NCBI GenBank assembly: GCA_963739395.1
Contig: CAVUAE010000001.1
Coordinates: forward strand, 1-64,000
Source: RBG-13-51-18 sp963739395
GTDB lineage: Bacteria > Chloroflexota > Dehalococcoidia > Dehalococcoidales > RBG-16-60-22
Direction of reading: 5' to 3'
DNA length: 64,000 bases
Position numbers and translations under genes: made by a program. Positions 1 through 8,655 of the stretch are shown piece by piece. The number at the start of each line of letters is the position of its first letter. Within the stretch, counting starts at the first letter, position 1. A model generated the notes under the pieces. That model was not told the DNA's origin and made no database searches. It saw nothing but the letters and a program-made list of their open reading frames with translations.

Positions 1-38
1 AGAAAGATATGATTAAATCAAGCAAAAGGAATGAAAAG

Positions 39-484
39 ATGAAGAAATTTACCCTGGCTCTTATTGCCCATGATGCCAAAAAAGAAGATATGGTGCAGTT
101 AGTTAAGGCGCATAAAGATGAGTTTTCCAGATCTAGACTGGTGGCGACCAGAAGTACAGGGCAACTCATCATGGAAAAAACTCAACATACCGGTACGGGC
201 TTATGCAGAGCGGCCCGCTGGGCGGCGACCAGCAAATAGGTGCTATGGTAGCTAATGAAGACGTTGATGCAGTTATTTTCCTACGCGACCCTTTCACTGC
301 TCATCCTCACGAGCCAGATGTATCCGCCCTGCTAAGAATCTGCGATGCACACAGTGTACCTTTAGCGACAAATATCACCACGGCGGAAGCAGTTTTACAC
401 CTCATAGCCGAGCACCCCGAAGCTTTAAGTGGGCACCATCTCATCGCAGAGTATCTCGAAGAAGTGGCAGCAATAAATAACTGA
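39..484 (+). pseudogene. mgsA: methylglyoxal synthase, frameshifted
   Basis: Methylglyoxal synthase converts dihydroxyacetone phosphate to methylglyoxal plus phosphate, a cytosolic bypass of lower glycolysis used when phosphate is scarce. The N-terminal part reads LALIAHDAKKEDM, matching the family's opening strand, and the ATG at 39 follows an AAAGGA-type site. Near position 202 the frame shifts (one base missing). The remainder continues in another frame with SGPLGGDQQIGA, the phosphate-binding and catalytic segment, then HEPDVSALLRICD and ATNITTAEA. Rejoined, the protein is about 148 residues, the family's usual length. It lies directly upstream of the pst phosphate operon, which suits an enzyme that responds to phosphate limitation. 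The shift may be a sequencing error or real inactivation; the sequence alone cannot tell. Identity is secure. Confidence 0.88.
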
Positions 485-508
485 AATAGAAAATAAAAGG
501 AGAAAAAA

Positions 509-1473
509 TTGTTCAAAATTGTAAAGAAATGGTTCTTACCCCTGGCACTGGTAATGGTAGCAGTCCTGGTTTTGACAGGCTGCAGTAGCACGAACCACAA
601 CTGCCACAACAACAGCAGTTCAGACAACTACTGCAACCACTACTGCGACGCAACAACAACAGCGACAAACACCATCCTCGTCGGCTCATTCAAAGTTATC
701 GGCTCCAACACCATCACGCCCTTAAGCGCGGTTTGGGCGGAGAACTTCATGAAAGCGAATTCCAAAGTCAGTATTGCCGTTAGCGGCCCCGGCTCGGGCG
801 CCGGAATCGCCGCCCTCATCGACGGCACCACGGATATCTGTCAGGCATCCCGCGCGATTAAACCCGCAGAAATAACCAGGCTAAGGAAAAAGGCGTGAAT
901 CCCTATGAAATACAGGTCGCTACAGATGCTCTCTCCGTCGTCGTCAACCCCTCCAACCCGGTAACAGAGCTGACCTTCACCCAGCTTTCGGCGATATACA
1001 CCAACCAGATAACCAACTGGAAAGAGCTCGGCGGTAACGATGCGCCGATAGTCGTCTTCTCCCGTGATAGCAACTCTGGCACCTTCGCCTACTTCCTGGA
1101 AGAGGTAGTGCAGATGGCGGGTATGGCAACCGCAGATAAGACGCTGCAATACGGCGGTAAAGTGCTGATGCTTCCCTCTACCGAGGAAGGCATATCACAG
1201 GTTGCCAGCAATCCTAATGCTATCTTCTACTCCGGGCTTGGCTACCTGAACAACACGGTCAAAGCCCTCGGCATAAAGAAAACCGCTAATGATGCGGCAG
1301 TAAAACCAAGCGTGGAAACAGCCCTGAATAATACATACCCAATCTCCCGCCTGCTGTTCTACTATACTAACGGCACGCCCAACGGCGTAATCAAGGCTTA
1401 CATCGATTACTGTCTATCCGTAGAAGGACAACAGGAAGTGCTCACCGCTGGTTTCGTACCGTTGTCAAAATAA
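509..1473 (+). pseudogene. pstS: phosphate-binding lipoprotein PstS, frameshifted
   Basis: High-affinity phosphate receptor of the PstSCAB transporter, anchored outside the membrane by a lipid. A TTG start at 509 follows AAGGAG. The signal peptide ends in the lipobox VLTGC. Next comes a linker whose natural Thr/Ala-rich reading lies one frame over (about 595-650), so two compensating shifts are likely there. The domain then reads VGSFKVIGSNTITPL and SGPGSGAGIAALIDG. It breaks again near 868, where a missing base moves the frame, and resumes with NPYEIQVATDALSVVVN and FSRDSNSGTFAYF (the Ser/Asp/Arg phosphate-binding loop) to a normal C terminus. Total length fits PstS. It is first of a tight operon with pstC, pstA, pstB and phoU. 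Three shifts within 300 bases suggest poor base quality near the start of this sequence. Confidence 0.88.
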
Positions 1474-1491
1474 AGTAGAATAAAAAAGATA

Positions 1492-2430
1492 ATGCAGAAA
1501 AAAAATACTGCCCCCACCGCCGCTGGAGTCTCAAAAAAGGGACTAGGGTGGCGGCTGCGGTTGGGCGAAAGAGTCATCGAGGGCTGGATATTCCTGGCAG
1601 GAATGTTAACGATAGTAGTCCTGCTGGGCATTATATTTATACTTCTCAAAGAAGGTTTGCCTATCTTCGCTAATACTAAACCCTGGGATTTCCTCTTCGG
1701 CACACACTGGTACCCATATGCCGATCCGCCGGTCTTCGGTATCGCACCATTCTTCGTATCCACCTTAATGATTACTCTAATATCGACCATTGTAGCCGTC
1801 CCCATCGGCGTGGCTTGCGCGGCTTATTTATCCGAGGTAGCGCCCCCTAAAGTCGCCGAGACAGTGAAACCCATCATTGAAATACTGGCTGGCATACCGT
1901 CGGTGATGATGGGGTTTATCGGGCTGGCGCTGCTTTCACCATTCGTCCAGAGTCTATTTCATCTGAACACCGGCCTATGCGGACTGACTGCCGCCATCAT
2001 GCTCTCGCTAATGAGTCTGCCGATAATTGTCAGTGTTTCTGAGGACGCTTTACATGCTGTGCCAAGAGAATACAAAGAAGCGTCATATGCACTTGGAGCG
2101 ACGAAATGGGAGACGATATGGCACGTTTGTATACCGTCCGCATTATCCGGTATCGCTGCCGCCATCATGCTGGGGGTGGGTAGAGCTATCGGCGAGACAA
2201 TGACGGTCTTAATGGTTGCCGGCAATGCCCTGGCGGTACCGGCCTCACCTACCGACCCTATGACCGCGATGACTGCGGCCATTGCCAACAGTATCGGCAA
2301 CGCTGTACGCGGCGGGGTGCAATATCAAGCCATCTTCGCCATCGGTCTTATCCTATTTATTTTAACGCTAGGGGTAAATATCATCGCCGAAAGAGTGCTG
2401 GAACGTCAGAAAAGGAAATTTTCGAGGTAG
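1492..2430 (+). CDS. pstC: phosphate ABC transporter permease PstC
   Basis: Inner-membrane permease subunit that forms the phosphate channel together with PstA. The 312-residue protein has a cytoplasmic N terminus, a first membrane span near residues 30-55, and five more spans. The binding-protein-dependent transport signature EYKEASYALGATKWETIWHV (the EAA loop that contacts PstB) sits near residue 195. FAIGLILFILTLGVNIIAERVL forms the last span. The gene starts 18 bases after pstS and ends 6 bases before pstA, so it is co-transcribed. Length and loop order are normal for PstC. Confidence 0.95.
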   Translation: MQKKNTAPTAAGVSKKGLGWRLRLGERVIEGWIFLAGMLTIVVLLGIIFILLKEGLPIFANTKPWDFLFGTHWYPYADPPVFGIAPFFVSTLMITLISTIVAVPIGVACAAYLSEVAPPKVAETVKPIIEILAGIPSVMMGFIGLALLSPFVQSLFHLNTGLCGLTAAIMLSLMSLPIIVSVSEDALHAVPREYKEASYALGATKWETIWHVCIPSALSGIAAAIMLGVGRAIGETMTVLMVAGNALAVPASPTDPMTAMTAAIANSIGNAVRGGVQYQAIFAIGLILFILTLGVNIIAERVLERQKRKFSR

Positions 2431-2436
2431 ATACTG

Positions 2437-3288
2437 ATGACGACATACAGCTCACGTAAAATATCACAGCGCACCGCCTTTACTTTCCTAACGCTGGCGA
2501 CAGTTATTGCCGTGACGCCGGTGCTGTTTATTATTATCTATACCATCGTCAAAGGAGGCGGCGCATTAACCTGGGACTTTCTGGTTCAGTTCCCATCGCA
2601 GGCAGGGAGGGAGGGTGGCATTTTACCTGCCATCATCGGCACTTTTTACCTGATGCTTGGCACCCTTGCTTTTGCCCTGCCGATAGGGGTACTGGCAGGG
2701 ATATACCTAACAGAATACGCGCGGGATAACTGGCTGACCCGGCTTATTAATTTAGCTATCGTGAACCTAGCAGGTGTGCCCAGCATCGTCTTCGGACTCT
2801 TCGGGTTGAGTGTGTTCGTGCTGGCTTTCCACTTCGGGCTATCGCTGCTCGCTGCCAGCCTGACTTTAGCGTGCCAGGCGCTGGCGATGGTCATTACCAC
2901 GTCGAGAGAGGCACTATTAGCTGTACCGAGGGAGTATAGAGAGGGCAGTCTCGCCATTGGTGTAACCAAATGGCAGACGGTCAGGCATATTGTTTTACCG
3001 CAGGCTATGCCGGGCATCATTACCGGGGCGGTGCTGGCGATAAGCCGCGCCGCCGGAGAAACAGCGCCGATACTGATAGTAGGGGCAGCCTTCTTGTTGC
3101 CGGCTCTACCGCAGTCACCTTTAGACCAGTTTATGGCGCTGCCTTACCACCTTTATACAGTCGCTGCCCATGTCCCCAACATGCCAAAAGAAACGGTATG
3201 GGGCGTGGCGCTAGTACTCCTTTTCGTAGTGCTTTCCTTCGATATCTTGGCGGCAGCTATAAGAATTAAAACAAGACAGAGGAAATAG
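2437..3288 (+). CDS. pstA: phosphate ABC transporter permease PstA
   Basis: Second permease subunit of the phosphate importer. The 283-residue protein has six predicted membrane spans, and its EAA loop reads EYREGSLAIGVTKWQTVRHI. Phrases typical of PstA are visible, including NLAGVPSIVFGLFGL and ISRAAGETAPILIVGAA. It is preceded by pstC and followed after two bases by pstB. Nothing is unusual in length or composition. Confidence 0.95.
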   Translation: MTTYSSRKISQRTAFTFLTLATVIAVTPVLFIIIYTIVKGGGALTWDFLVQFPSQAGREGGILPAIIGTFYLMLGTLAFALPIGVLAGIYLTEYARDNWLTRLINLAIVNLAGVPSIVFGLFGLSVFVLAFHFGLSLLAASLTLACQALAMVITTSREALLAVPREYREGSLAIGVTKWQTVRHIVLPQAMPGIITGAVLAISRAAGETAPILIVGAAFLLPALPQSPLDQFMALPYHLYTVAAHVPNMPKETVWGVALVLLFVVLSFDILAAAIRIKTRQRK

Positions 3289-3290
3289 TT

Positions 3291-4112
3291 ATGAATATTA
3301 AACTTAATGTGCCGGATATTTCTACTAAGCCCGCAGACAAATGCGTCACCAAACTCAAAGCGGAGAATATTAATCTCTACTACGGGTCTTTCCAATGCTT
3401 AAGGAATGTCACGCTGGATATACCATCGTGCGCTATTACGGCGATTATCGGGCCGTCAGGCTGCGGGAAGTCCTCGCTGCTGCGTCTATTTGACCGTATG
3501 AATGATCTTATCCCCGGGGTTAAAGTGGAGGGGAATGTTGAGCTGGATGGTATTCCTATTTACGACTCAAAAATCGACGTCGTTGAGCTAAGGAAGCGGG
3601 TGGGGATGGTCTTTCAGAAGCCCAACCCCTTCCCGATGTCGGTATTTGAGAACGTGGCTTTCGGTCCCAAGCGGCACGGTATTAAAAACCACGGTGAGCT
3701 TACGGAAATCGTCGAAAAAAGCCTACGTCAGGCGGCGTTGTGGGACGAGGTTAAAGACAAACTGGGGCAGTCTGGCTTGGCTCTTTCTGGCGGACAGCAA
3801 CAGCGTCTTTGCATCGCACGGGTACTGGCGGTAGAACCGGAAGTAATCTTAATGGATGAGCCGTGCAGCGCCCTCGACCCTGCGGCAACGTTAAAGATCG
3901 AGGACTTGATGCGTAACCTGGCCACGGATTACACTATCATCATCGTTACCCATAATATGCAGCAGGCGGCGCGGGTATCGGACACGGCGGCATTTATGAT
4001 GATGGAGCCAGATAGAGCTGGGGTGCTCGTGGAGTATGGACCAACAGCCCAGCTATTTACCAATCCAAAAGACAAACGTACTGAAGACTATATTACCGGA
4101 AGGTTCGGCTAG
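3291..4112 (+). CDS. pstB: phosphate ABC transporter ATP-binding protein PstB
   Basis: Cytoplasmic ATPase that drives phosphate uptake through PstCA. The 273-residue protein carries Walker A GPSGCGKSS near residue 54, Q-loop FQKPNPFPMSVFEN, signature LSGGQQQR, Walker B VILMDEP and the switch His in IIVTHNM. The sequence YITGRFG ends the protein, as in most PstB proteins. About 20 residues precede the canonical start of the ABC domain (KAENINLYYGSFQ). It is translationally close to pstA and 17 bases upstream of phoU. Confidence 0.97.
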   Translation: MNIKLNVPDISTKPADKCVTKLKAENINLYYGSFQCLRNVTLDIPSCAITAIIGPSGCGKSSLLRLFDRMNDLIPGVKVEGNVELDGIPIYDSKIDVVELRKRVGMVFQKPNPFPMSVFENVAFGPKRHGIKNHGELTEIVEKSLRQAALWDEVKDKLGQSGLALSGGQQQRLCIARVLAVEPEVILMDEPCSALDPAATLKIEDLMRNLATDYTIIIVTHNMQQAARVSDTAAFMMMEPDRAGVLVEYGPTAQLFTNPKDKRTEDYITGRFG

Positions 4113-4129
4113 AGTTCTAGGAGGTCAAC

Positions 4130-4798
4130 ATGGAAACGAGAACAGCCTTTCATAAAAAACTACGGGAAATACAGGACGATATCCTAGCGATGGGCAGCAT
4201 GGTGAGTAAAGCCATATCACGTTCTATCGATGCACTAAAGAACCGGGACCTTGATTTAGCACATCAGATAGTGACGGATGATAAAAAGATAAATCAAAAA
4301 CGTTTTGAAATCGAAGAGAAGTGCGTGGAGCTTATCGCCACGCAACAGCCGATGGCAAGTGACCTGCGTATTATCCTGGCAGTGCTGAATATCGTATCCG
4401 AGGTGGAACGGATTGGCGACTATGCCGAGGGCATTGCTAAAATAGCCGTGATGATTGGCGATGAACCACCATTAAAGCCACTTATCGATATTCCCCGTAT
4501 GGCGGAGCAGACAGTAGATATGCTGCGCCGTAGCTTGGACGCCTTCGTTAACCGCGATGCCGAAGCCGCTAAGAAAATCAGTGCCGAGGATGATATGGTC
4601 GACCAGCTTTATGACCAGGTCTTCCGCGAGTTGCTGACTTTCATGGCGGAAGACCCAAAAACGATTACAAGAGCAACCCGCCTTATATGGGTAGCGCATA
4701 ACCTGGAACGCAGCGCTGATAGAGTCACTAATATTTGCGAACGGGTAGTCTTCGTTGTCACCGGCAAGATGGAAGAGATAGGGGCTTCGAAGTATTAG
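4130..4798 (+). CDS. phoU: phosphate signalling protein PhoU
   Basis: PhoU is a soluble all-helical protein that binds metal clusters and links Pst transport activity to the PhoR kinase. The 222 residues show the family's two repeated three-helix bundles: one contains RIILAVLNIVSEVERIGDYA and the other TRLIWVAHNLERSADRVTNI. The E/D-xxR-xx-D signatures hold the metal ligands. It has a good AGGAGG site before the ATG and ends the pst operon. No phoR/phoB pair adjoins it; the OmpR-type regulator at 13.4-14.1 kb is a possible but unproven partner. Confidence 0.95.
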   Translation: METRTAFHKKLREIQDDILAMGSMVSKAISRSIDALKNRDLDLAHQIVTDDKKINQKRFEIEEKCVELIATQQPMASDLRIILAVLNIVSEVERIGDYAEGIAKIAVMIGDEPPLKPLIDIPRMAEQTVDMLRRSLDAFVNRDAEAAKKISAEDDMVDQLYDQVFRELLTFMAEDPKTITRATRLIWVAHNLERSADRVTNICERVVFVVTGKMEEIGASKY

Positions 4799-5354
4799 AG
4801 AGTCCTTAATTTCTTGAAATATTTAAACCTGAAAAATTACCTCAGCCCTCTCCTCTGTCTTAACAGGCTTAGAATATTTCAGTGAGATGGAGTTCGACCC
4901 TACCCCGTCTCCCCGTCGTACTGAACAAATGTCCATTTTGTTTACAGCGTAGTCCACCACGACTTCAGTCGGCTATACTGTCTATGCGATAATGAACTGG
5001 ATTTTCCTTGTCAAATTGTTGGATAGTTTATATAATGCTGAGCAGCCTTGACACTCACACAAGATGAGTCTACAATACGGCAAAGAACGAAGTAAAAATG
5101 ACTGCAACACCTCACTGCCAACTGAGACAAGATACATGGAATGAATCGAATGGAAATGTCGGTTGGCGATTTGGTCAGTGCGATAAGAACATACAAATGA
5201 ATGACTCTTTACAAGAAACCCTAGAGCATTTCCCCCCCCCAGGCTGGAACTTTTGACCATCTGTAAAAAAGGATAAAATAAATTAACGCACATTCCGGAT
5301 GATGGTTGGCAGCCGGTGTAGGTTTTAGATACTCGAAATAGAAGGGGGTAAAAT
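4799..5354. other. 556-bp region without a convincing gene
   Basis: Between phoU and the next gene I see no RNA gene, strong terminator or well-supported reading frame. A 103-codon open frame on the minus strand (4982-5293) has no ribosome site, is rich in Cys/Ser/Leu and resembles no family I know, so I leave it out. The left edge of the accessory segment that ends at tRNA-Lys (9.86 kb) may lie in here, but no copy of the tRNA 3' end was found. Confidence 0.5.
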
Positions 5355-6935
5355 ATGGTTCATCGAAAGCCTCATATGCTTTTTGTCTCACAAAAGGTCA
5401 CTGATATCAAGTTACCTCTTGATCTTGAAGATCTGGCGCAAACGATGGGTGATTTACGCGAATATCTACATAAGTATTCGTTCCTACCCCCCCGAATTGA
5501 CAAGTTTACCGGGGAATTGACAACTTTTAATATAGATAAGCAGGGGAATCTGAGTTGTGAATTAATAGGAAGCTCATTAGGCTCACCTACTCCTCGCGTG
5601 CGACCAGCAATTCACCTTACTCTTCCCTTAGGTTTAACTGATTATAATAAGGAATTGCGCATCCAAGATATATTTGGGGCTGTCAGTAGAACATCTATCG
5701 ATGACGGGGGAAACATCCAAAATATGCTAATTGATACACTAGTGCTTATTGAAGCTATATCCCGTGAGTATCCATCATTCGATAGCAATAATTTGTTAAT
5801 TACCGTTGCATCCAGCAGTCACCCCTTTCAAAGACTTAACAACGAAACAGCTGCTCATTTCCAACAACGAGTCGAAATCTATCCCTTAGAAATACCTGAT
5901 CGGTTCGCCATTCACTTTCCCTATGAGCAGGCCGGTAGACACGGAATAATGCCCATCACTTCAGAACCAAAGGAAACTTATGGGTCCTTACTTGCCTTGC
6001 TCGGAAATAACGCCCAGTTCGGAAGGTTATTCCGCTCTGCTACATGTTTTATCTCATCGGACTCCTTCTTTCAGATTTTCCCTAACCATGCTATGGCTCC
6101 TTATGCTTATGTTATTAACGCTTCCACGGCTCTCCGTGGACAAGTAGCAATTAGTGCCTATGGAAACAACGCCCTATTACCCATGAATAAAGAAGAAGCT
6201 GGTGAGGTTTGCAAGCTCATGCTATCACGTGCTCGCGGAACTGAGTTGGATAAAACAGAGACACCTAAATTCCCCTCCCCATTGACTACCGACACAGGCA
6301 TAATTGATCCTGGTGCGTTAGAGATTCTGGACAACTCAATTGATTTATTCTCCCGCCATAATCCATTTTTCCAACAAGCGGAGGGGTTTTCCTTTGCCTG
6401 TCCAATCAGCTTTGGATCAGATGGAGGACTAATTATAGGTATGAACAAAGAGCCAATCGCTTGCTTTACTTCAATTCTTTCAGATAACGGCGAGCAAAGC
6501 CTTTTTGATCAATACACATTCCCAAAATCAGAGCAAATTCAGGAGACTGGTGCAGGCGACTCTGTAGCTGCAATAGTGGCTCTCTTCAACACGGTTAGCC
6601 CAGAAATGATTCTCGTTCCGTACCTTAGAGGAAACGAGAAGAAGAATAGAGACCTTCAACATCTAGCAAGCACCATTTTTGTAAGCTGCTTAAGCAGACT
6701 AGCTGGTAATCTCCTAATCCGAACGCCATTGACCAATATGGCTAATATAAAGACTGACTCGCTTGGAAGTCTTATTGATGATGTGGCAGTAGAGTCGGTG
6801 AATCTAGCCCGCAACTGTGTAAAGCTACTACCGGAACCAACATTTGGAGTGATCGAAAAATGGGGTATCAAAGTTGTGGTGTGGGTCCCGCGTCGTGTCT
6901 TCATTCCAACCGGAGCCACGGTCACCATTAAATGA
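5355..6935 (+). CDS. divergent PfkB/ribokinase-like protein, function unknown
   Basis: A 526-residue soluble protein whose ATG follows GAAGGGGG. I do not recognise a named family. Near residue 397 it reads ETGAGDSVAAIVALFNT, which matches the ribokinase/PfkB ATP-binding signature (TGAGD with the catalytic-base Asp). Upstream, residues 275-285 read LPMNKEEAGEV, like the 'N-x-E-E' helix of these kinases. The N-terminal 250 residues and the C-terminal tail (VVWVPRRVFIPTGATVTIK) have no evident match. At 526 residues it is much longer than a typical 300-residue sugar kinase. Its base composition is more AT-rich than the pst operon or the integrase, and it stands alone in accessory DNA. A sugar or nucleoside kinase role is inference; the substrate is unknown. 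Confidence 0.6.
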   Translation: MVHRKPHMLFVSQKVTDIKLPLDLEDLAQTMGDLREYLHKYSFLPPRIDKFTGELTTFNIDKQGNLSCELIGSSLGSPTPRVRPAIHLTLPLGLTDYNKELRIQDIFGAVSRTSIDDGGNIQNMLIDTLVLIEAISREYPSFDSNNLLITVASSSHPFQRLNNETAAHFQQRVEIYPLEIPDRFAIHFPYEQAGRHGIMPITSEPKETYGSLLALLGNNAQFGRLFRSATCFISSDSFFQIFPNHAMAPYAYVINASTALRGQVAISAYGNNALLPMNKEEAGEVCKLMLSRARGTELDKTETPKFPSPLTTDTGIIDPGALEILDNSIDLFSRHNPFFQQAEGFSFACPISFGSDGGLIIGMNKEPIACFTSILSDNGEQSLFDQYTFPKSEQIQETGAGDSVAAIVALFNTVSPEMILVPYLRGNEKKNRDLQHLASTIFVSCLSRLAGNLLIRTPLTNMANIKTDSLGSLIDDVAVESVNLARNCVKLLPEPTFGVIEKWGIKVVVWVPRRVFIPTGATVTIK

Positions 6936-7457
6936 CTATCTACCAAAGCGTAGGGGCAAGATGCGAATACTTACATGTAGTGTGAATTTAAGAGTGGAAT
7001 ATCATTAGCCTAACTTATTTTAAGGGCGTGAAACCAGTACAAGGTACGAGGACACAGTCGCTTGAAATGTTACCTCGTAACACAAAACATCGGATTAGTG
7101 CAGTTGGCCATCCACAATTCTGGAGGGGCTATCATCACTTTATCTTAGGAAATTCCGATTAAAAGGTTTGATGCCTTTTTCATTAAATTAACCTGATGAT
7201 TCCCCGAGCTGTTAGCGACAAAGCAAAAATCATTCATCGTGGGAAAAGCGACAAACCCACTCCTAAAGCCTTGTAAAAACTCCGACATTTATGCTTTTAT
7301 GATAAAAACGACGAGGGGAAAAATGTCGTTGCCCGCAGGACGGCGTGGTGGCGAAAGGTTGACTGTAGCTATGGACTTGGACTGTTTCAAAGCTAGTTTG
7401 TCGTATGCCCCGTAGCTGGCCTCCTTCATGATGTCGGTACGCTTACCCCTAACCAGT
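6936..7457. other. 522-bp intergenic accessory DNA; one weak 30-codon frame
   Basis: No family-level gene is visible. One short frame (7323-7415, plus) begins with an ATG eight bases after GAGGGG and would encode 30 residues starting MSLPAGRRGGERLTVAMD. It could be a truncated gene or chance. No tRNA, repeat array or terminator was recognised. Confidence 0.4.
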
Positions 7458-7622
7458 TCAGTAGTATAGGGGGGTCCTACCCAACAATGGGGACTTCCCT
7501 GGCCGGGCCTTTATCCTCCGGAAAATCCAGGGAGTGTTTCGGATATGGCTTCGTAGTGTCTGGGGAGTCTTGAACGGAGGGTGATTACAACCCCCGGCTG
7601 GGTACTGATAGGTTTCTTTCAT
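7458..7622 (-). CDS. small C2H2 zinc-finger-like protein (54 aa)
   Basis: The ATG at 7622 follows GGAGGT with good spacing. The N-terminal half reads YQYPAGGCNHPPFKTPQTLR then SHIRNTP. This resembles a bacterial or phage C2H2 finger (Cys, then Phe, Leu and His spaced as in 'F-x-T-x2-x-L-x2-H'), although the first Cys is replaced by Tyr/Pro. The second half is basic (RRIKARPGKSP). Such proteins are usually DNA-binding regulators of mobile elements. It lies in accessory DNA upstream of an integrase and may be a decayed copy; see the related fragment at 7957. Function is inferred only. Confidence 0.4.
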   Translation of the reverse strand: MKETYQYPAGGCNHPPFKTPQTLRSHIRNTPWIFRRIKARPGKSPLLGRTPLYY

Positions 7623-7649
7623 TTTTACCACCTCCCCTCTCATTAAAAT

Positions 7650-7936
7650 TTAGAGTCTCGCTAGGGTCTCAAATTTCAGCTACGCCAGAGTCCCCAGACT
7701 ACCCTCAGACTTACCCTGATACAATCTCTCACCCAGAGACTGAATTTCACTCCCTCTAAACCCATCTAACAAAGGTTTTGCTCGGCTTAGCTCTGCTTAA
7801 CGATAGCCGACATGGTCGGTTCATAGTCTGGCCAGAGTCTCAGGCACAACTCATTTGGAGTCCCACTTCGAGTCTATTTGGAATACCCCATTTGAGTCAA
7901 AAGCGAGTCACAGTTGGAGTCCAGTCCGACTCGCCA
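7650..7936. repeat. cluster of AGTC/GACT motifs
   Basis: In about 290 bases the 4-mer AGTC (or its complement GACT) occurs roughly 13 times, most often as GAGTC. It is spaced irregularly at about 10-30 bases, with a gap in the middle. Random sequence would give two or three. The cluster lies between two divergent short zinc-finger-like frames (7622 minus and 7957 plus), so it is also their shared upstream region. It may be a degenerate repeat or a multi-site operator; no longer unit is conserved. Confidence 0.4.
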
Positions 7937-7956
7937 TAGAATAAGGAGGTGACGGG

Positions 7957-8046
7957 ATGGCGTTCAAATGCCCTGTATCCGGATATGAGGATAGCGAAAA
8001 AGAGTTTCAGACAGAGGCAGTGTTAAAAAGCTCCTCAGCCTATTAG
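7957..8046 (+). CDS. 29-codon zinc-finger-like fragment
   Basis: An ATG at 7957 sits six bases after a near-perfect AAGGAGGTG ribosome site. The peptide, MAFKCPVSGYEDSEKEFQTE then AVLKSSSAY, has the layout of the start of a small C2H2 finger ('CP-x2-G ... F-x-T-x3-L'). It resembles the 54-residue protein at 7458-7622 but stops before any His. It may be a truncated or frameshifted relative. Translation is plausible because of the strong site; function is unknown. Confidence 0.35.
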   Translation: MAFKCPVSGYEDSEKEFQTEAVLKSSSAY

Positions 8047-8259
8047 TTTTACCACATCTTCCGCTTGACCTTCCAAATGAAGGAACGAGGGTACTATTTT
8101 ACGACAAATAGCTGCTTGCCTATATCTGCGGAAGCGACCAAGCTATAGCTAAATGCGTTGATTCGGGAGCGACATTGCTCAGCATCAGCAAAAATGGGGG
8201 AGGGACTAAGCTCTATAGCGATGAGCCGGAATAGAGTTGTCGCCGCAGCTCTGTTCTAT

Positions 8260-8415
8260 TTATAAGCCCGTTTTCTCGATCTGTTCCTTAAAAGCCCTGA
8301 GCAGGGTATGAGCGAATTCCCGGTCAAACCCGGCCTTCATCAGAGCCCCGGCCACCTTATTAGCCACCCGGTCAGCCAGCCAGGCAGCCGCCTTCTCTAT
8401 GCCTGTCCTAGACAT
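8260..8415 (-). CDS. small conserved-looking helical protein (51 aa)
   Basis: Encodes 51 residues beginning MSRTGIEKAAAWLADRVANK, with an ATG at 8415 preceded by GGAGGTCGGGGTGAT. The peptide is amphipathic and alpha-helical (AAAWLADRVANKVAGALMKA), with a charged C terminus ending EQIEKTGL. It is on the integrase strand, about 240 bases downstream of the integrase stop, and its GC-rich codon use matches the integrase rather than the AT-rich kinase-like gene. It is probably a small element-encoded protein. I do not recognise its family. Confidence 0.5.
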   Translation of the reverse strand: MSRTGIEKAAAWLADRVANKVAGALMKAGFDREFAHTLLRAFKEQIEKTGL

Positions 8416-8476
8416 ATCACCCCGACCTCCTCTACGGGCATTTCTGGGGCTTTGAGAGAGGACTTACCGCCGGCTT

Positions 8477-8593
8477 TTACGGCGCCGGATTACTTCCCTG
8501 TGTCCTAGGCTGCCGTTTTTCTACAGGTTCGCCTCTCCGTGTATTACTGCCCTGTGGTAAACGCCACTCGGTAGCAGCCGTACCTTGCCCCAT
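8477..8593 (-). CDS. possible 38-aa basic peptide
   Basis: A short frame between the integrase and the 51-residue gene on the same strand, opening MGQGTAATEWRLPQ and rich in Arg, Pro, Gln and Gly. Only a weak TGAGA-like site precedes the ATG. It could be a small element gene or chance coding in GC-rich DNA. No family is recognised. Confidence 0.25.
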   Translation of the reverse strand: MGQGTAATEWRLPQGSNTRRGEPVEKRQPRTQGSNPAP

Positions 8594-8655
8594 TCTCAAC
8601 ACATTCGGTAGCGCCGTCAGCGCATAACAATATTATTCTTTTGTCGACCGCAGTG

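Noticed and set aside
4982..5293. 103-codon minus-strand open frame
   Set aside because: No ribosome site, unusual Cys/Ser/Leu composition and no recognisable family; likely chance.
4799..8650. Second copy of the tRNA-Lys 3' end as the distal attachment site
   Set aside because: No stretch matching the T arm/acceptor sequence (GGTTCGAGTCC...ACGGCTC) was found in the segment by reading; boundary left undefined.
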